A DNA stretch of 64,000 bases from Aristolochia californica (lineage: Eukaryota > Streptophyta > Magnoliopsida > Piperales > Aristolochiaceae): contig JARWKL010000002.1 in the NCBI GenBank assembly GCA_029961685.1, positions 17,142,908 through 17,206,907 on the forward strand. Direction: 5' to 3'. Both the position numbers and the translations under genes were made by a program. The notes under the pieces are model-generated. The model was not told the origin of the DNA and did not search any database. It worked only from the letters and a program-made list of their open reading frames with translations. Below, in pieces: positions 14,227 to 24,500 of the stretch (position 1 is the first letter of the stretch; each line of letters begins with the position of its first letter).

Positions 14227-16031
14227 GTTTAACTGAGTATTGACTCCCAATCCATAAGTCATTTCTTACAAAACTTGAGCCTGTTACTCATGATTGACCA
14301 ATAAATCACTTTACAAACATTTATGATAGTTAGGTCAGGTTTTTGGAAATGGGCAAAATCATGGCTTGTTTGACTCGGGTAAATATCCCACCACACATTC
14401 ACTTGGGAATTTAATGAGCATTTTTTGTTCGTTTTAAAAGGTTTGGATCCACAGGCCATTTGCATCTTTAACATTTTTTCAGCATGCATATCCATATTTA
14501 AAAAATGTTAGGATCAATTCAAAATCTCTTTCTTTGTTTGTGGTGTGTGAATAAATTTTCTTTACTAACATTCGTTATTGTTTTTACATTTTTCAATACG
14601 TAAAGTCTAAAATTTTCATTTTGTTGTGATCTATTTGGTTTTAATCTTTTTGTTTACGAGATAAATGGCAAGTGAAAACTCAAAGTTTTGATTTAAGAAA
14701 AAAGTATATATCTAAAATGGAATGAAAATGCAGAAATGAAGAGAGAGATAATTCCAAAAAGTTTCTGTAACTTTTAGGGATTTTAAACTCTATTAGGTTT
14801 TGCAATCATCGGGAAAAAGGGGGAGGTGGGGTATTTTTAACTGAGTGTTGACTCCAAATCCGTAAGTCATTTCTTTCAAAAATATAGCCCGTTATGCCTG
14901 ATTGACCGATAAATCACTGTACAATCATCTATAATTGTTAGGTAATCTTTTTGTAAATGGGTAAAGTCATGGCTTGTTTGACTCGGGTAAATATCCCACT
15001 GCACGTTCACTTGACAATTTCATGAGCATTTTTTGTCCACATTAAAATGTTTTGATCCACAGGCCATTTGCATCTTTAACATGTTTCAATTATACATACC
15101 AATATTTAAAAAATGTTAGGATCAATTAGAAATATCTTTCCAAGCCATTAGGATTGAACTAATAGAATTTCCCAAACTTGGACAACAAAACTTTTGTGTT
15201 CGTTTGTGGTGTGTAAATAAATTTTTTTTCTTACATTTTTTATTATTTTTTAATTTTTTCCATGCATACTCTCTAAAATTTTCATTTTGTTATTATCTAT
15301 TTGACTTTAATATTTTTGTTTATGAGATAAATGGAGAGTGAAAATTCAAAGTTTTGGTTTAAGGAAAAACTATACATCTAAAATGGAATGGAAATACAAA
15401 AAAGTAAAGGGAGATAATTCCAAAAAGTCTCCATAACTTTCGGGGATTGTAAACTCTTATAGTTTTTATATATTAGGTTTTACAATCATCGGGAAAAAGG
15501 GGAGGCATGGGATTTTTAACTGAGTGTTGACACCCAATCCATAAATCATTTCTTACAAAATTCTAGCCAGTAATGTATGATTGATCGATAAATCAATTTA
15601 CAATCATCTAGGATTGTTAGGTTAGATTTTTGTAAATGGGTAAAATCATAGCTTGTGTGACTCGCGTAAATATCCCACCTCACATTCACTTGAGAACTTA
15701 ATGAGCATTTTTTGTTCGGTTTAAAAGGTTTGGATCCACAGGACATTTGTATCTTTAACATTTTTCAAGTATGCATATCCATATTTAAAACATATTAGGA
15801 TCAATTTGTAATCTCTTTCGAAGCCATTTGGGTTGAACTAGTGGAATTTCCCAAACTTGGACAACAAAACTTTTGTGTTCATTTGTAGGGAGTCAGTAAA
15901 TTTCTTTACTTACATTTGTTATTGTTTTTAATTTTTTCCATACAAAAACTCTAAAATTTTCATTTTTTTGTGATCTATTTACCTTTAATATTTTTGTTAA
16001 CGAGATAAATTGAAAGTGAAAAATCAAAGTT

Positions 16032-16539
16032 TTTTGTGGACTCGATAGTGAACTGAGTCATCCAGAGGCGACACAGCTGAGTTGGTTACTCATTAGGAAG
16101 TGAGTTGGTAACTTGTTAGGAATTATGTTTTCATTTTTATTTAAGTATGTGGTATGTTGTAAGCCGAAATGGCAATAGTGTAAAAACACTACTCTCTTTG
16201 GGATTCTGTTGACGTGATTAGGCTTAAAGGGCCTCACGGGGGTAAGGAAAGATTAAGCAGAAATTTTCCCAAAAGAGGATCAGTGTTCTCCTTCAACGAA
16301 CCTAGGATCGGCGTTCTCCTTGAGGAACCCAAGGTCTAGGTCTCCCTTTTACGAGCCTGATTTCCCTTCTTCATTCGATTCATCAAGCCATCCACTCCAT
16401 CTATTTCGATTCCATTTTCTTCTAAATATCGTCATCATAGCTCGTCCAGGTAAGACACGACAATCTGGTTTGGCCTCTAAATCTCAACCCGATCTCTCCC
16501 ATCGCAGAATCACTCTATCCATGGTCAGAGACCACAACA
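16032..16539 (+). repeat. 5' LTR of the gypsy element
   Basis: 508 bp, ending in CCACAACA. The start is TTTTGTGG where the 3' LTR has TGTTGTGG, so the terminal TG has been lost by a point change; the ends otherwise form an 8-bp inverted repeat. It matches 20995-21501 throughout. A possible promoter AT stretch (TTTTTATTTAAG) lies near 16135. Confidence 0.95.
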
Positions 16540-16542
16540 TCT

Positions 16543-16554
16543 TGGTATCAGAGC
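16543..16554 (+). promoter_or_regulatory. Primer-binding site (initiator tRNA-Met type)
   Basis: TGGTATCAGAGC, three bases after the 5' LTR. It is complementary to the 3' end of plant initiator tRNA-Met including CCA, and would prime minus-strand DNA synthesis. It also fixes the 5' LTR boundary and the plus orientation of the element. Confidence 0.92.
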
Positions 16555-16562
16555 AGGCCAGC

Positions 16563-18019
16563 ATGGGGGAGTCATTAAACAATGAAGAATTGCTAGCCAA
16601 ACTCGGAGAGATGATACACGCAGGGCAATAAGAGGCTGATAGTTGAATGGCAGCATGACAAGAAGAAACAGAGGGTAGAGTGGCGACATTGTTAGACAGC
16701 CAGGTAAACTCACAAATCGAAGCATTGTCTAGTAAATTGGGGGAAGGAACCCACAGGAAGGGGGCAGAAGCCTTGCAACAAGGCAGGGGGAGCCTTATGT
16801 TGGCCGAACAAAGTACCCAACAACCGTCGGGGTTTTTAATTACTGTGCAGTGACAATTCCAACATACACAAAATTGGAATTCCCAACTTTTAATGGATCA
16901 GCGGACCCTTTGATTTGACTTTATAGGTGTCAAAATGTTTTTGCTCTCCGAAGGACGACTGAACTAAACAAAAAGGGTTGGCCGCCTTCCACATGCTCGA
17001 TGAAGTGCAGCTCTGAGGGCATCAATTAGAATTGGAGAATCCGAATATAGAATGGGATGAGTTTAAAGAGTTGTGTACAATTCGATTTGGGCTACCAGCT
17101 CAAAGAAACCCATTGGGGGATCTAGTGCTGCTATTTCAGAAAGGTAGTGTGGAGCAATATCAGAAATTATTCCAAGAAAATTTGGCAAGGTCCAACAAAA
17201 TTGTCCAGGTAGACCAATAGGTAGGTCTATTTATAGCAGGATTGACAGATTCCCTACACTTAGAAGCGGAACTACTTGCCCCTATTGTTGAATTTATGGA
17301 AAGGTGAAATACTTCATCAACATCAATAACTTGATGTAATCAGAGTACATGAACCTCTATTTATAATAGAGGAAGGTAGTAGAGTCCAATTACAATAAAA
17401 CTACCCTTGTCCCAATTACACCCAAACTCTAACACTTAAAGATAAGTCCTAGCTTAATTAAATTACTCGATGTAGATAACAAACAAACATAACTCAAACT
17501 ACAACTCTTCTTGGTCGCAACCCTAAGATAAAGATACTTTTATGAGTCCTTCTTGATCTTCCAACTAATGTGGTAAGTATGCCAGCTCATGGTAATCATT
17601 GTGGGTCCTACTTCTTATGTGCTTGGGCCCATCTTATAATACTCTTATATATGTGGGCCTTCCTTGGTTGTGTGGACTTGGGCTCTATCTTCCAACACCT
17701 ACCAATTTAGCAAGAGCAATGAATTTTGCCAGAACTTTAGAAGCCAAAAGATTCAAGCCCGAAGGCCTAATTGGTAAGGAGGAAGACATAGTATTGGTGC
17801 CACCTCCACAAATCCACCATGGCGCACCAATGCTTCTGCAGGTGCACCAGGCCCAGTCCTCCTCAACCAGCATTCATCCAGAAATTGAACAGGGCAGAGA
17901 TGGAAGAAAGAAGGTCCAAAGGATTATATTATAATTTTGATGAGCAGTACACATTCGGCCATCAATGCAAAAAATCATTTTGGTTGGAAGTGAAGGATGA
18001 GGGGGAGGAAGCCCCATAA
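16563..18019 (+). pseudogene. gag: gag pseudogene of the gypsy element (interrupted by a solo LTR)
   Basis: Nucleocapsid/capsid precursor. I take the start as the first ATG after the PBS (16563). The frame has stops from 16629 on, several of them TGA where TGG or CGA would fit the family, for example in the segment PLI-stop-LYRCQ. The capsid domain is recognisable around 17032-17220 (WDEFKELCTIRFGLP, then NPLGDLVLLFQKGSVEQYQ). It is then split by the solo LTR 17286-17697 and resumes with NLARAMNFARTLEAKR. A frameshift lies at about 17850-17875. The zinc knuckle near 17921-17990 is damaged: where the family has a CX2C pair, this copy reads YYNF (17927-17938), while the following GHQC is kept. 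The in-frame stop at 18017 separates it from protease. Confidence 0.88.
17286..17697 (-). mobile_element. Solo LTR of the copia-type family, nested in gag
   Basis: 412 bp, TGTTGAATTT...TCTTCCAACA, with no internal sequence. It is flanked by CCTAT (17281-17285) and CCTAC (17698-17702), a 5-bp duplication with one mismatch. It is the same LTR family as 29410-29802 and 31823-32260 in this window and lies in the same direction; orientation (minus) is inferred from the PBS of that element. It most likely arose by LTR-LTR recombination after insertion into gag, so it is younger than the gypsy insertion. Confidence 0.93.
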
Positions 18020-18436
18020 GTGGAAGAGCCAGTGGTGGAAGAACCTGAAATTTCTCTACACGCCATCACCGGACTTCAGTCCACCAAAACCATGCAAGTA
18101 TGTGCCCTAGTCACAGAGGAACGACTCTTAAGTCTGGTGGACTCAGGAAGTACCCATAATTTTTTGAGCTTCACTGCTGCTCAGCATTTACAACTTCAGA
18201 TGCAACCTCGCCCAATGGCTTCAGTGTCAGTAGCTAATGGAGAAAATTTTCTAAGTTATGGGGTCAGCAAGGCAATTGAGTTTTCAATTGACAGTCACCA
18301 ATTTTCAGCAGAATTTCTAATCATTCCCCTAGCAGGCTTCGATATGCTTTTGGGCATTAAATGGCTCCAAACGTTGGGACCCATTCTGTGGGATTTCACA
18401 GCATTGACCATGAGATTTGAATTGGCAGACCATTAG
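18020..18436 (+). pseudogene. Retropepsin (aspartic protease) domain of the gypsy element
   Basis: Retroviral-type aspartyl protease that would cut the Gag-Pol polyprotein. The catalytic motif VDSGSTHNF is intact, with Asp at codon 41 (18140), and the family's second block DMLLGIKWLQTLGPILWDF is present near the end. The region is in the same frame as the zinc-knuckle part of gag and as RT downstream, so it belongs to one Gag-Pol frame rather than a separate gene. The first codon is GTG after an in-frame TAA, so there is no real start here. It ends at a TAG (18434) where CAG would fit the family, and two more stops follow at about 18491-18496. The domain itself is well preserved. Confidence 0.92.
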
Positions 18437-19063
18437 GTAATTTTACAAGGTCGTAAAGCTGAAGTTATGGCACATTTACACGTTCTCCAATAGTAGAAAC
18501 ATCCGACTACTACCTTAGAAAATTTGTTGGATGAGTTTACCGACATTTTTCAGGAACCTACGGTGCTTCCCCCATTGAGACATTGTGACCACCGGATTTG
18601 TTTGAAGGCTGGTTCTGAGGTCGTAGTGGTACATCCTTATCGCTACCCCTACCTGCAAAAGGATGAAATAGAAAGGCAATGCAAACTGATGCTTGAACAA
18701 GGCCTCATCGGACAAAGTAAGTCCCCTTTTTCCTCTCCCGTCTTATTACTCCAGAAACATGACAATACTTGGAGGTTTTGCGTGGGCTACCGTGAATTAA
18801 ATGCCAAGACTATCAAGGACAAGAGTCCTATACCATTAGTTGATGAGTTATTAGATGAACTACATGGGGCTCAATTTTTCACCAAGTAGGATTTGCGTTC
18901 GAGGTATCATCAAGTCTGTATGTATCCTCCAGATATTGAGAAGACAACCTTCCGTACTCATCATGGACACTTTGAATTCATCGTGATGCCTTTTGGTCTC
19001 TCCAATGCTCCTTCAACCTTCCAGGCATTAATGAACGAGGTATTTAGTGCATATCTCCAAAAA
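18437..19063 (+). pseudogene. Reverse transcriptase, N-terminal half only (catalytic YVDD region deleted)
   Basis: The first RT blocks are clear: VVHPYRYPYLQKDEIE, SPFSSPVLLLQKHDNTWRFC, GYRELNAKTIKDKSPIPLVD, then motif A (DLRSRYHQ) directly after an in-frame TAG at 18887, and [20 protein letters not shown]. In related elements the next block holds the YVDD or FVDD catalytic pair. Here, after VFSAYL at about 19050, the sequence jumps out of frame to [12 protein letters not shown], which belongs to the RT thumb/connection region. I infer a deletion of roughly 130-140 codons at about 19050-19065. Family positions usually D and G (in DYR and SGYHQ) read G and R here. The copy cannot be catalytically active. 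Confidence 0.92.
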
Positions 19064-19723
19064 TTACGCCCCCCTAGCAGCTCCTTTATCCAACCTCCTA
19101 CACCGCAATGCTTCCCTTTGGAATGAAGACACGAGCACCGCATTCCAAACACTCAAGACAGCACTGGCCACTGCGCTTGTCTCACAATTACCAAATTTTG
19201 AGGAGGTCTTCGTGATAGAATGTGATGCCTCAGAGGAGGTATTGGGGCGGTGCTGCAACAATCACATAATCCCATTGCTTATTTAAGCCGTCAGCTCGCA
19301 CTCCACCGTCACAAATTGCCTGCCTATGAAAGTGAACTCATTGGTTTAGCTAAGGCAGTCTACCACTGCAGACCTTATTTATGGGGCAGATATTTTCTCA
19401 TACGAACTGATCACTACAGTTTGAAATATTTGTTGGATCAGTGCATCTCCATTTCTCCTCAACAGCATTGGATTAGTAAATTACTGGAGTTTGATTTTAC
19501 GGTGGAACATAAGGCGGGTAGATTGAATACAGCAGCTGATGCCCTCTCACGCAAAACAAAAGTTTCAGTGCAGTTGTGTGCCATTAGTCATCCCACCCCT
19601 CTACTCTTGGACTCCATAAAGGACGAAACCAGACGCACACCAGAATTGCATGAGTTATTACAGAAAATTGCCGCCGGAAAAATGCTTCCCCACTGGTCCC
19701 TCCATGACAACCTCATTTTATAA
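19064..19723 (+). pseudogene. RT connection plus RNase H domain of the gypsy element
   Basis: The segment begins with the connection motif [17 protein letters not shown]. RNase H follows: IECDAS (Asp codon at 19224), PIAYLSRQLALHRHKLPAYE, the acidic YESEL (Glu at 19334), RTDHYSLKYLL (Asp at 19409) and AADALSR. These are the acidic residues expected of this RNase H, so the active site survives. A frameshift at about 19240 separates the first Asp from the rest. A TAA at 19721 lies in the linker before integrase. RNase H would remove the RNA template during reverse transcription. Confidence 0.9.
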
Positions 19724-20871
19724 AAGAAGCGCATTTATTGGTCTCAATATTCTCCTCTTGTTGCCACAGTGTTGTCATCTTATCATAACAGTTATCATGA
19801 AGGAATTCAGAAAATAGTAATTCGGATCCGAGGGGATTTTTATTGGGCCGGTATGAAATCTTCAATTGCCTCATATGTTGCTGCTTGTCAAGTGTGCCAG
19901 CGGAACAAGGCAATGCCTTTAAGCCCAGCAGGGGTGCTGCAACCGCTCGAGCTCCCCACTACGGTTTGGTCGGACATCTCGATGGATTTTATTGAAGGTC
20001 TTCCGAAGTCCTCGGTCAAATCTACTCTTTATGAGGTCATGGACAGATTCTCTAAATATGCACACTTCATCCCATTAGAGCATCCTTACACTGCGGCAAC
20101 AGTAGCACATGTATTTTTCACACATATTGTTCACCTCCATGGTAATCTGGAATCAATTGTAAGCGATCACGATGTAGTCTTTACTAGTCAATTCTGGAGA
20201 GATCTTTTCAAGCTATGTGGCACCAAACTGAATTATTCTTCAACGTATCACCCTCAATCGGATGGCTAGACAAAAGTGGTGAACCGCACCATTGAAATGT
20301 ATTTATGGTGTTTGATCGGCGATCGTCCTAAACGGTGGGTGGACTGCATTCCTTGGGCGGAGTATTCATACAATACCTCCTTCCACACTACCTTACATGA
20401 CACACAATTACGAATAGTATATGGTCGGGATTCCCCACGGTTACTTTCTTATGTTCAAGGTTCCACCCGAGTGGATTCCATTGACAGAGCTCTCTTAGAT
20501 TGAGATCAATTATTGCCATGTACTCTCCAACGATTGCGACAAGCTCAAGCACGGATGAAGGAATATTATGATCAAGACCACAGAGATATTCAGTACAATC
20601 TGGGTGATATTGTGTGGCTACATCTACAGCATTACCGTCTGACTTCTCTGGCTCGCACTCGCCCAAATATTTTGGGCCCTTCCACATTACTCAGAGGGTG
20701 GGTGAGGTCGCATATAAACTCCAGCTCCCTCCAGACCCCAAGATCCACAATGTTTTTCATGTCTTTCTCCTCAAGCAATTCAAAGGCACCGCACAACCTC
20801 CCCCTTCAGTTTTGCCACCCATGGAGGACGGACAACTTTCTCTCATGCCAACCAAAATTTTGAAGGCTTGA
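19724..20871 (+). pseudogene. Integrase pseudogene (HHCC, core, GPY/F) of the gypsy element
   Basis: The zinc-binding HHCC is present: YHNSYHEG (His at 19784 and 19796) and CQVCQRNK (Cys at 19886 and 19895). The core Asp residues are in SMDFIEGLP (19985) and SIVSDHD (20165). The third catalytic residue, Glu in the family motif DGQTEVVNR, is lost: this copy has DG, a TAG stop (20267) and then TKVVNR, with Lys at 20273. A TGA at about 20504 fits a CGA-to-TGA change. A frameshift at about 20650-20665 precedes the GPY/F block (SPKYFGPFHITQRVGEVAYK, then IHNVFHVFLLKQFKG). The protein would have inserted the cDNA copy; this copy is inactive. Confidence 0.92.
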
Positions 20872-20994
20872 CAGAATTAGAATAGAAGGGAAGTGTTGGT
20901 TAAGTGGGCTCACACTGTTGCCACCAATGCCACCTGGGAGGACCTTGACGTATTTTAGCTTGCTGACAAGGTCGTTTTCCATGAGGGGGAGTGA
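20872..20994 (+). pseudogene. C-terminal chromodomain of the gypsy integrase
   Basis: In frame with the GPY/F block after two stops, the segment reads EVLVKW (from 20890), then TNATWEDLDVF, a TAG, LADKVVFHEGE and the terminal TGA at 20992-20994, immediately before the 3' LTR. The EVLVKW...ATWE pattern is that of chromovirus integrase chromodomains, which in known elements direct insertion to marked heterochromatin. That role fits the satellite setting but is inferred for this copy. Confidence 0.85.
20983..20994 (+). promoter_or_regulatory. Polypurine tract of the gypsy element
   Basis: GAGGGGGAGTGA, abutting the 3' LTR. It is the plus-strand primer site in LTR elements, and here it overlaps the last codons of pol. 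Confidence 0.85.
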
Positions 20995-21501
20995 TGTTGT
21001 GGACTCGATAGCGGACCGAGTCATCCAGAGGCAATGCGGCTGAGTTGGTAACTCGTCAGGAAGTGAGTTGGTAACTTTTTAGGAATTATGTTTTCATTTT
21101 TATTTAAGTATGTGGTATGTTGTAAGCCGAAATGGCAATAGTGTAAAAACACTCATCTCTTTGGGATTGTCTTGGCGTGATTAGGCTAAAAGGGCCTCAC
21201 GGGGGTAAGGAAAGATTAAACAAAAATTTACCCAAAAGTGGATCAGTGTTCTCCTTCAACGAACCTAGGATCGGATGTCCCCTTGAGGAACCCAAGGTTT
21301 AGGTCTCCCTTTGACGAGCCTGATTTCCCTTCTTCGTTCGATTCATCAAGCCATCCACTCCATCTATTTTGTTTCCGTTTTCTTCAAAATATCGTCATCA
21401 TAGGTCGTCCAGGAAGACATGACAACCTGGTTTGGCCTTTGAACCTCAACTCAATCTCTCCCATCATAGAATAGCTCAATCCATGGTCAGAGACCACAAC
21501 A
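20995..21501 (+). repeat. 3' LTR of the gypsy element
   Basis: 507 bp, TGTTGTGG...CCACAACA, with perfect 8-bp terminal inverted repeats. It is followed by the target duplication AAGTT and the continuing satellite. Many differences from the 5' LTR are C/T or G/A changes. Confidence 0.96.
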
Positions 21502-24500
21502 AAGTTTTGATTTAAGAAAAAAGTATACATCTAACACTGAATGGAAATGCACAAATGTAGAGAGAGATATTTCCAAAAAGTCTCTGTAACTTTTAGGGGT
21601 TGTAAATTCTTTTAGTTTTTATATATTAGGTTTTGCAATCATTGGGAAAAATGGGAGGTGGGGGATTTTTAATTGAGTGTTAACTCCCAATCCATAAGCC
21701 ATTTCTTACAAAAATATATCCCATTATGCATGATTGACCGATAAATCACTTTAAAATCATCTATGATTGTTAGTTCAGCTTTTTAGTAAATGGACAAAGT
21801 CATAGCTTGTTTGACTCGGGTAAATATCCCACTGCATGTTCACTTGAGAATTTAATGAGCATTTGTTGTTCGCTTTAAAAGGTTTGGATCTACTGGCCAT
21901 TTGCATCTTTAACATGTTTCAGGCATGCATATCCATATTTTAAACATGTTAGGGTCAATTAGAAATCTCTTTCCAAGCCATTAGGGTTGAACTAGTGGAA
22001 TTTCCCGAACTTGGACAACAAAACTTTAGCGTTTGTTTGTGGTCTGTGATTAAATTTTATTTTCTTAAATTTTTTATTTTTTTTATTTTTTCCATACATA
22101 AACTCTAAAATTTTCATTTTTTTGTGATCTATTTGCCTTTAATAGGCTTGACGAGATAAAAGGAAAGTGAAAACTCAAATTTTTTATTTAAGAAAAAAGC
22201 ATAAATTTAAAATTGAATGGAAATGCACAAATGTAGAAAGAGATAATTCCAAAAAGTCTCTGTAACTTTAAGGGATTGTAAACTCTTTTAGTTTTTATAT
22301 ATTAGGTTTTCCAATCATCGGGAAAAAGGGGAAGGCAGAGGATTTATAACTAAGTGTTGACTCCCAATCTATAAGTCATTTCTTACAAAAATATATCCCA
22401 TTACGCATGATTGACCGATAAATCACTTTACAATCATCTCTGAATGTTAGATCAACTTTTTGTAAATGGGCAAAATCATGGCTTGTTTGACTCAGGTAAA
22501 TATCCCACCGCATGTTCACTAGACAATTTAATGAGCATTTTTTTTTTGCTTTAAAAGGTTTGGATCCATAGGCCATTTGCATCTTTAACATGTTTCAAGC
22601 ATGCATATCCACATGTAAAACATGTTAGGATCTTTTAGAATTCTCTTACCAAGCTATTAGGGTTGAACTAGAGGAATTTCCCAAACTTGGACAACAAAAC
22701 TTTTGTGTTCGTTTGGGGTGTGTGAATAAATTTTCTTTACTCACATTTGTTATTGTTTTTAATTTTGTCCATACATAAATTCTAAAATTTTCATTTTTTT
22801 AATCTGTTTGCCTTTATCTTTTTGTTTACAAGATAAATGGAAAGTGAAATCTCAAAGTTTTGATTTAAGAAAAAAGTATACATCTAAAATGGAATGGACA
22901 TGAACAAACGTAGAGAGAGATAATTCTTGAAAAGTCTCCGTAATATTTAGTGATTGTAAACTCTTTTAATTTTTATATGATAGGTTTTGCAATCACCGAG
23001 CAAAAAAGGGGAGGCGGGGGACTTTTAACTGAGTGTTGACTCCCAATCCATAAGTAATTTCTTACAAAAATATTGCCCATTATACATGATTGACCGATAA
23101 AGTACTTGACAATCATCTATGATTGTTCGGACAACTTTTTGTGAATGGGCAAAATCATGGCTTGTTGGACTCGCGTAAATATCCCACCGCACGTTCACTC
23201 TAGAAATTTAGGACCATTTGTTGTTCGCTTTAAAAGGTTTGGATCCACAAGTCATTTGCATCTTTAACATGTTTCAAGCATGCATATCCATATTTAAAAC
23301 AAGTTAGGATCAATTAGAAATCTCTTTCCAAGCCATTAGGGTTGAATTAGTGGAATTTCCCAAATTTGGACAACAAAACTTTTGTGTTCATTTGTGGTGT
23401 GTGAATAAATTTTCTTAATCACATTTTTTATTGTTTTTAATTTTTTCCATACATAAAATCTAAAATTTTTATTTTGTTGTGATATATTTGCATTTAATTC
23501 TTTGTTTACAAGATAAATGGAAAGTGAAAAATCAAAGTTTTGATTTAGGAAAAAAGTATAAATCTAAAATGGAATGTAAATGCAAAAATGTGAAGTGTGA
23601 TAATTGCAAAAAGTCTCCACAAGTTTTAGGGACTATAAACTCTTTTAGTTTTAATATATTAGGTTTGGCAATCATCAGGAAAAAAAGGGGAAGCGGGGAA
23701 TTTTAACTGAATGTTGACTCCCAATCAATAAGTCATTTCTTACAAAAATACTGCCTGTTACGCATGACTAACCGACAAATCACTTATCAATCATCTATGA
23801 ATGCTAGGTCAACTTTTTGTAAATAGACATAATCATGGCTTGTTTGACTAGGGTAAATATCCCACCTCACGTTCACTTGAGAAGTTAATGAGTATTTGTT
23901 CGTTTGTGGTGTGTCAATAAATTTTCTTTACATACATTAGTTATTGTTTTAAATTTTTTCTATACATAAACTCTAAAATTTTATTTTTTGTTGTGATCTA
24001 TTTACGTTTAATCTTTTTGTTTACGAGAAAAATGGAAAGTGATAACTCAAGATTTTCATTTAAGTAAAAACTATAGTTTTAAAAAGGAATAGAAACTCAC
24101 ATATGTAGAGAGAGATAATTCCAAAATGTCTCCATAACTTTTAGGGATTTTAAACTCTTTTAGTTCTTATATATTAGGTTTTGCAATCATCAGGGAAAAA
24201 AGGGAGTCGGGTGATTTTAACTGAGTATTGACTCCCAATCCATAAGTCATTTCTTAAAAAAATACAGCTCGTTACACATGATTGACAGATAAATCACTTT
24301 GCAATCATCTATGATTGTTAAGTCAGGTTTTTGTAAATAGGCAAAATCACGGCTTGTTCGACTCGGGTAAATATCCCACCGCAGATTCACTTGAGAATTT
24401 ACTGAGCATTTGTTGTTCACTTTAAAAACTTTGGATCCACATGCATATCAATATTGAAAACATGTTAGGATCAATTAGAAATCTCTTCCCAAGCCATTTG

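Larger units (their letters stand above)
1..16031 (+). repeat. Satellite array, ~677-bp monomer (block 1)
   Basis: Head-to-tail tandem array. I set the monomer start at the conserved tag GTTGACTCCCAATCC. Starts seen at about 1, 671, 1242, 1919, 2580, 3264, 3944, 4549, 5228, 5903, 6580, 7258, 7938, 8608, 9287, 9962, 10641, 11321, 11958, 12641, 12938, 13615, 14239, 14847 and 15525. Usual spacing is 660-680 bp; shorter ones reflect internal deletions. Landmarks in each unit: CCGATAAATCACTTTACAAT, a GGATCC-containing stretch, GCATGCATATCCATATTTAA, CCCAAACTTGGACAACAAAA, AGAGAGATAATTCCAAAAAG and the G-rich motif GGGAAAAAGGGGGAGGC. Neighbouring units differ by many substitutions and small indels, so the array is not freshly homogenised. 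The block stops inside a monomer where the gypsy element inserted. No gene is seen. Confidence 0.97.
16032..21501 (+). mobile_element. Ty3/gypsy chromovirus LTR retrotransposon, degenerate
   Basis: Complete structural element: 5' LTR, PBS, gag, protease, RT, RNase H, integrase, chromodomain, PPT, 3' LTR. It is flanked by the 5-bp target duplication AAGTT (16027-16031 and 21502-21506), and the satellite reads continuously across the site. The order PR-RT-RH-INT with a C-terminal chromodomain places it in the chromovirus branch of Ty3/gypsy. Its length is 5470 bp, about 5.05 kb once the nested solo LTR is removed. The coding region is broken by many stops, at least four frameshifts and an RT deletion, so it cannot supply its own proteins. 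By rough hand count the two LTRs differ at about 9% of sites, so it is not a recent insertion. Confidence 0.96.

Noticed and set aside
1..16031. Regularly spaced repeats as a CRISPR-like array
   Set aside because: The repeat is the whole ~677-bp unit with no unique spacers, and the context is a plant nuclear genome.
16320..16631. Open frame of 103 codons across the LTR/gag boundary
   Set aside because: Its first 81 codons lie in the LTR and PBS region; only the part from 16563 is plausible gag, and it ends at a premature TAA.
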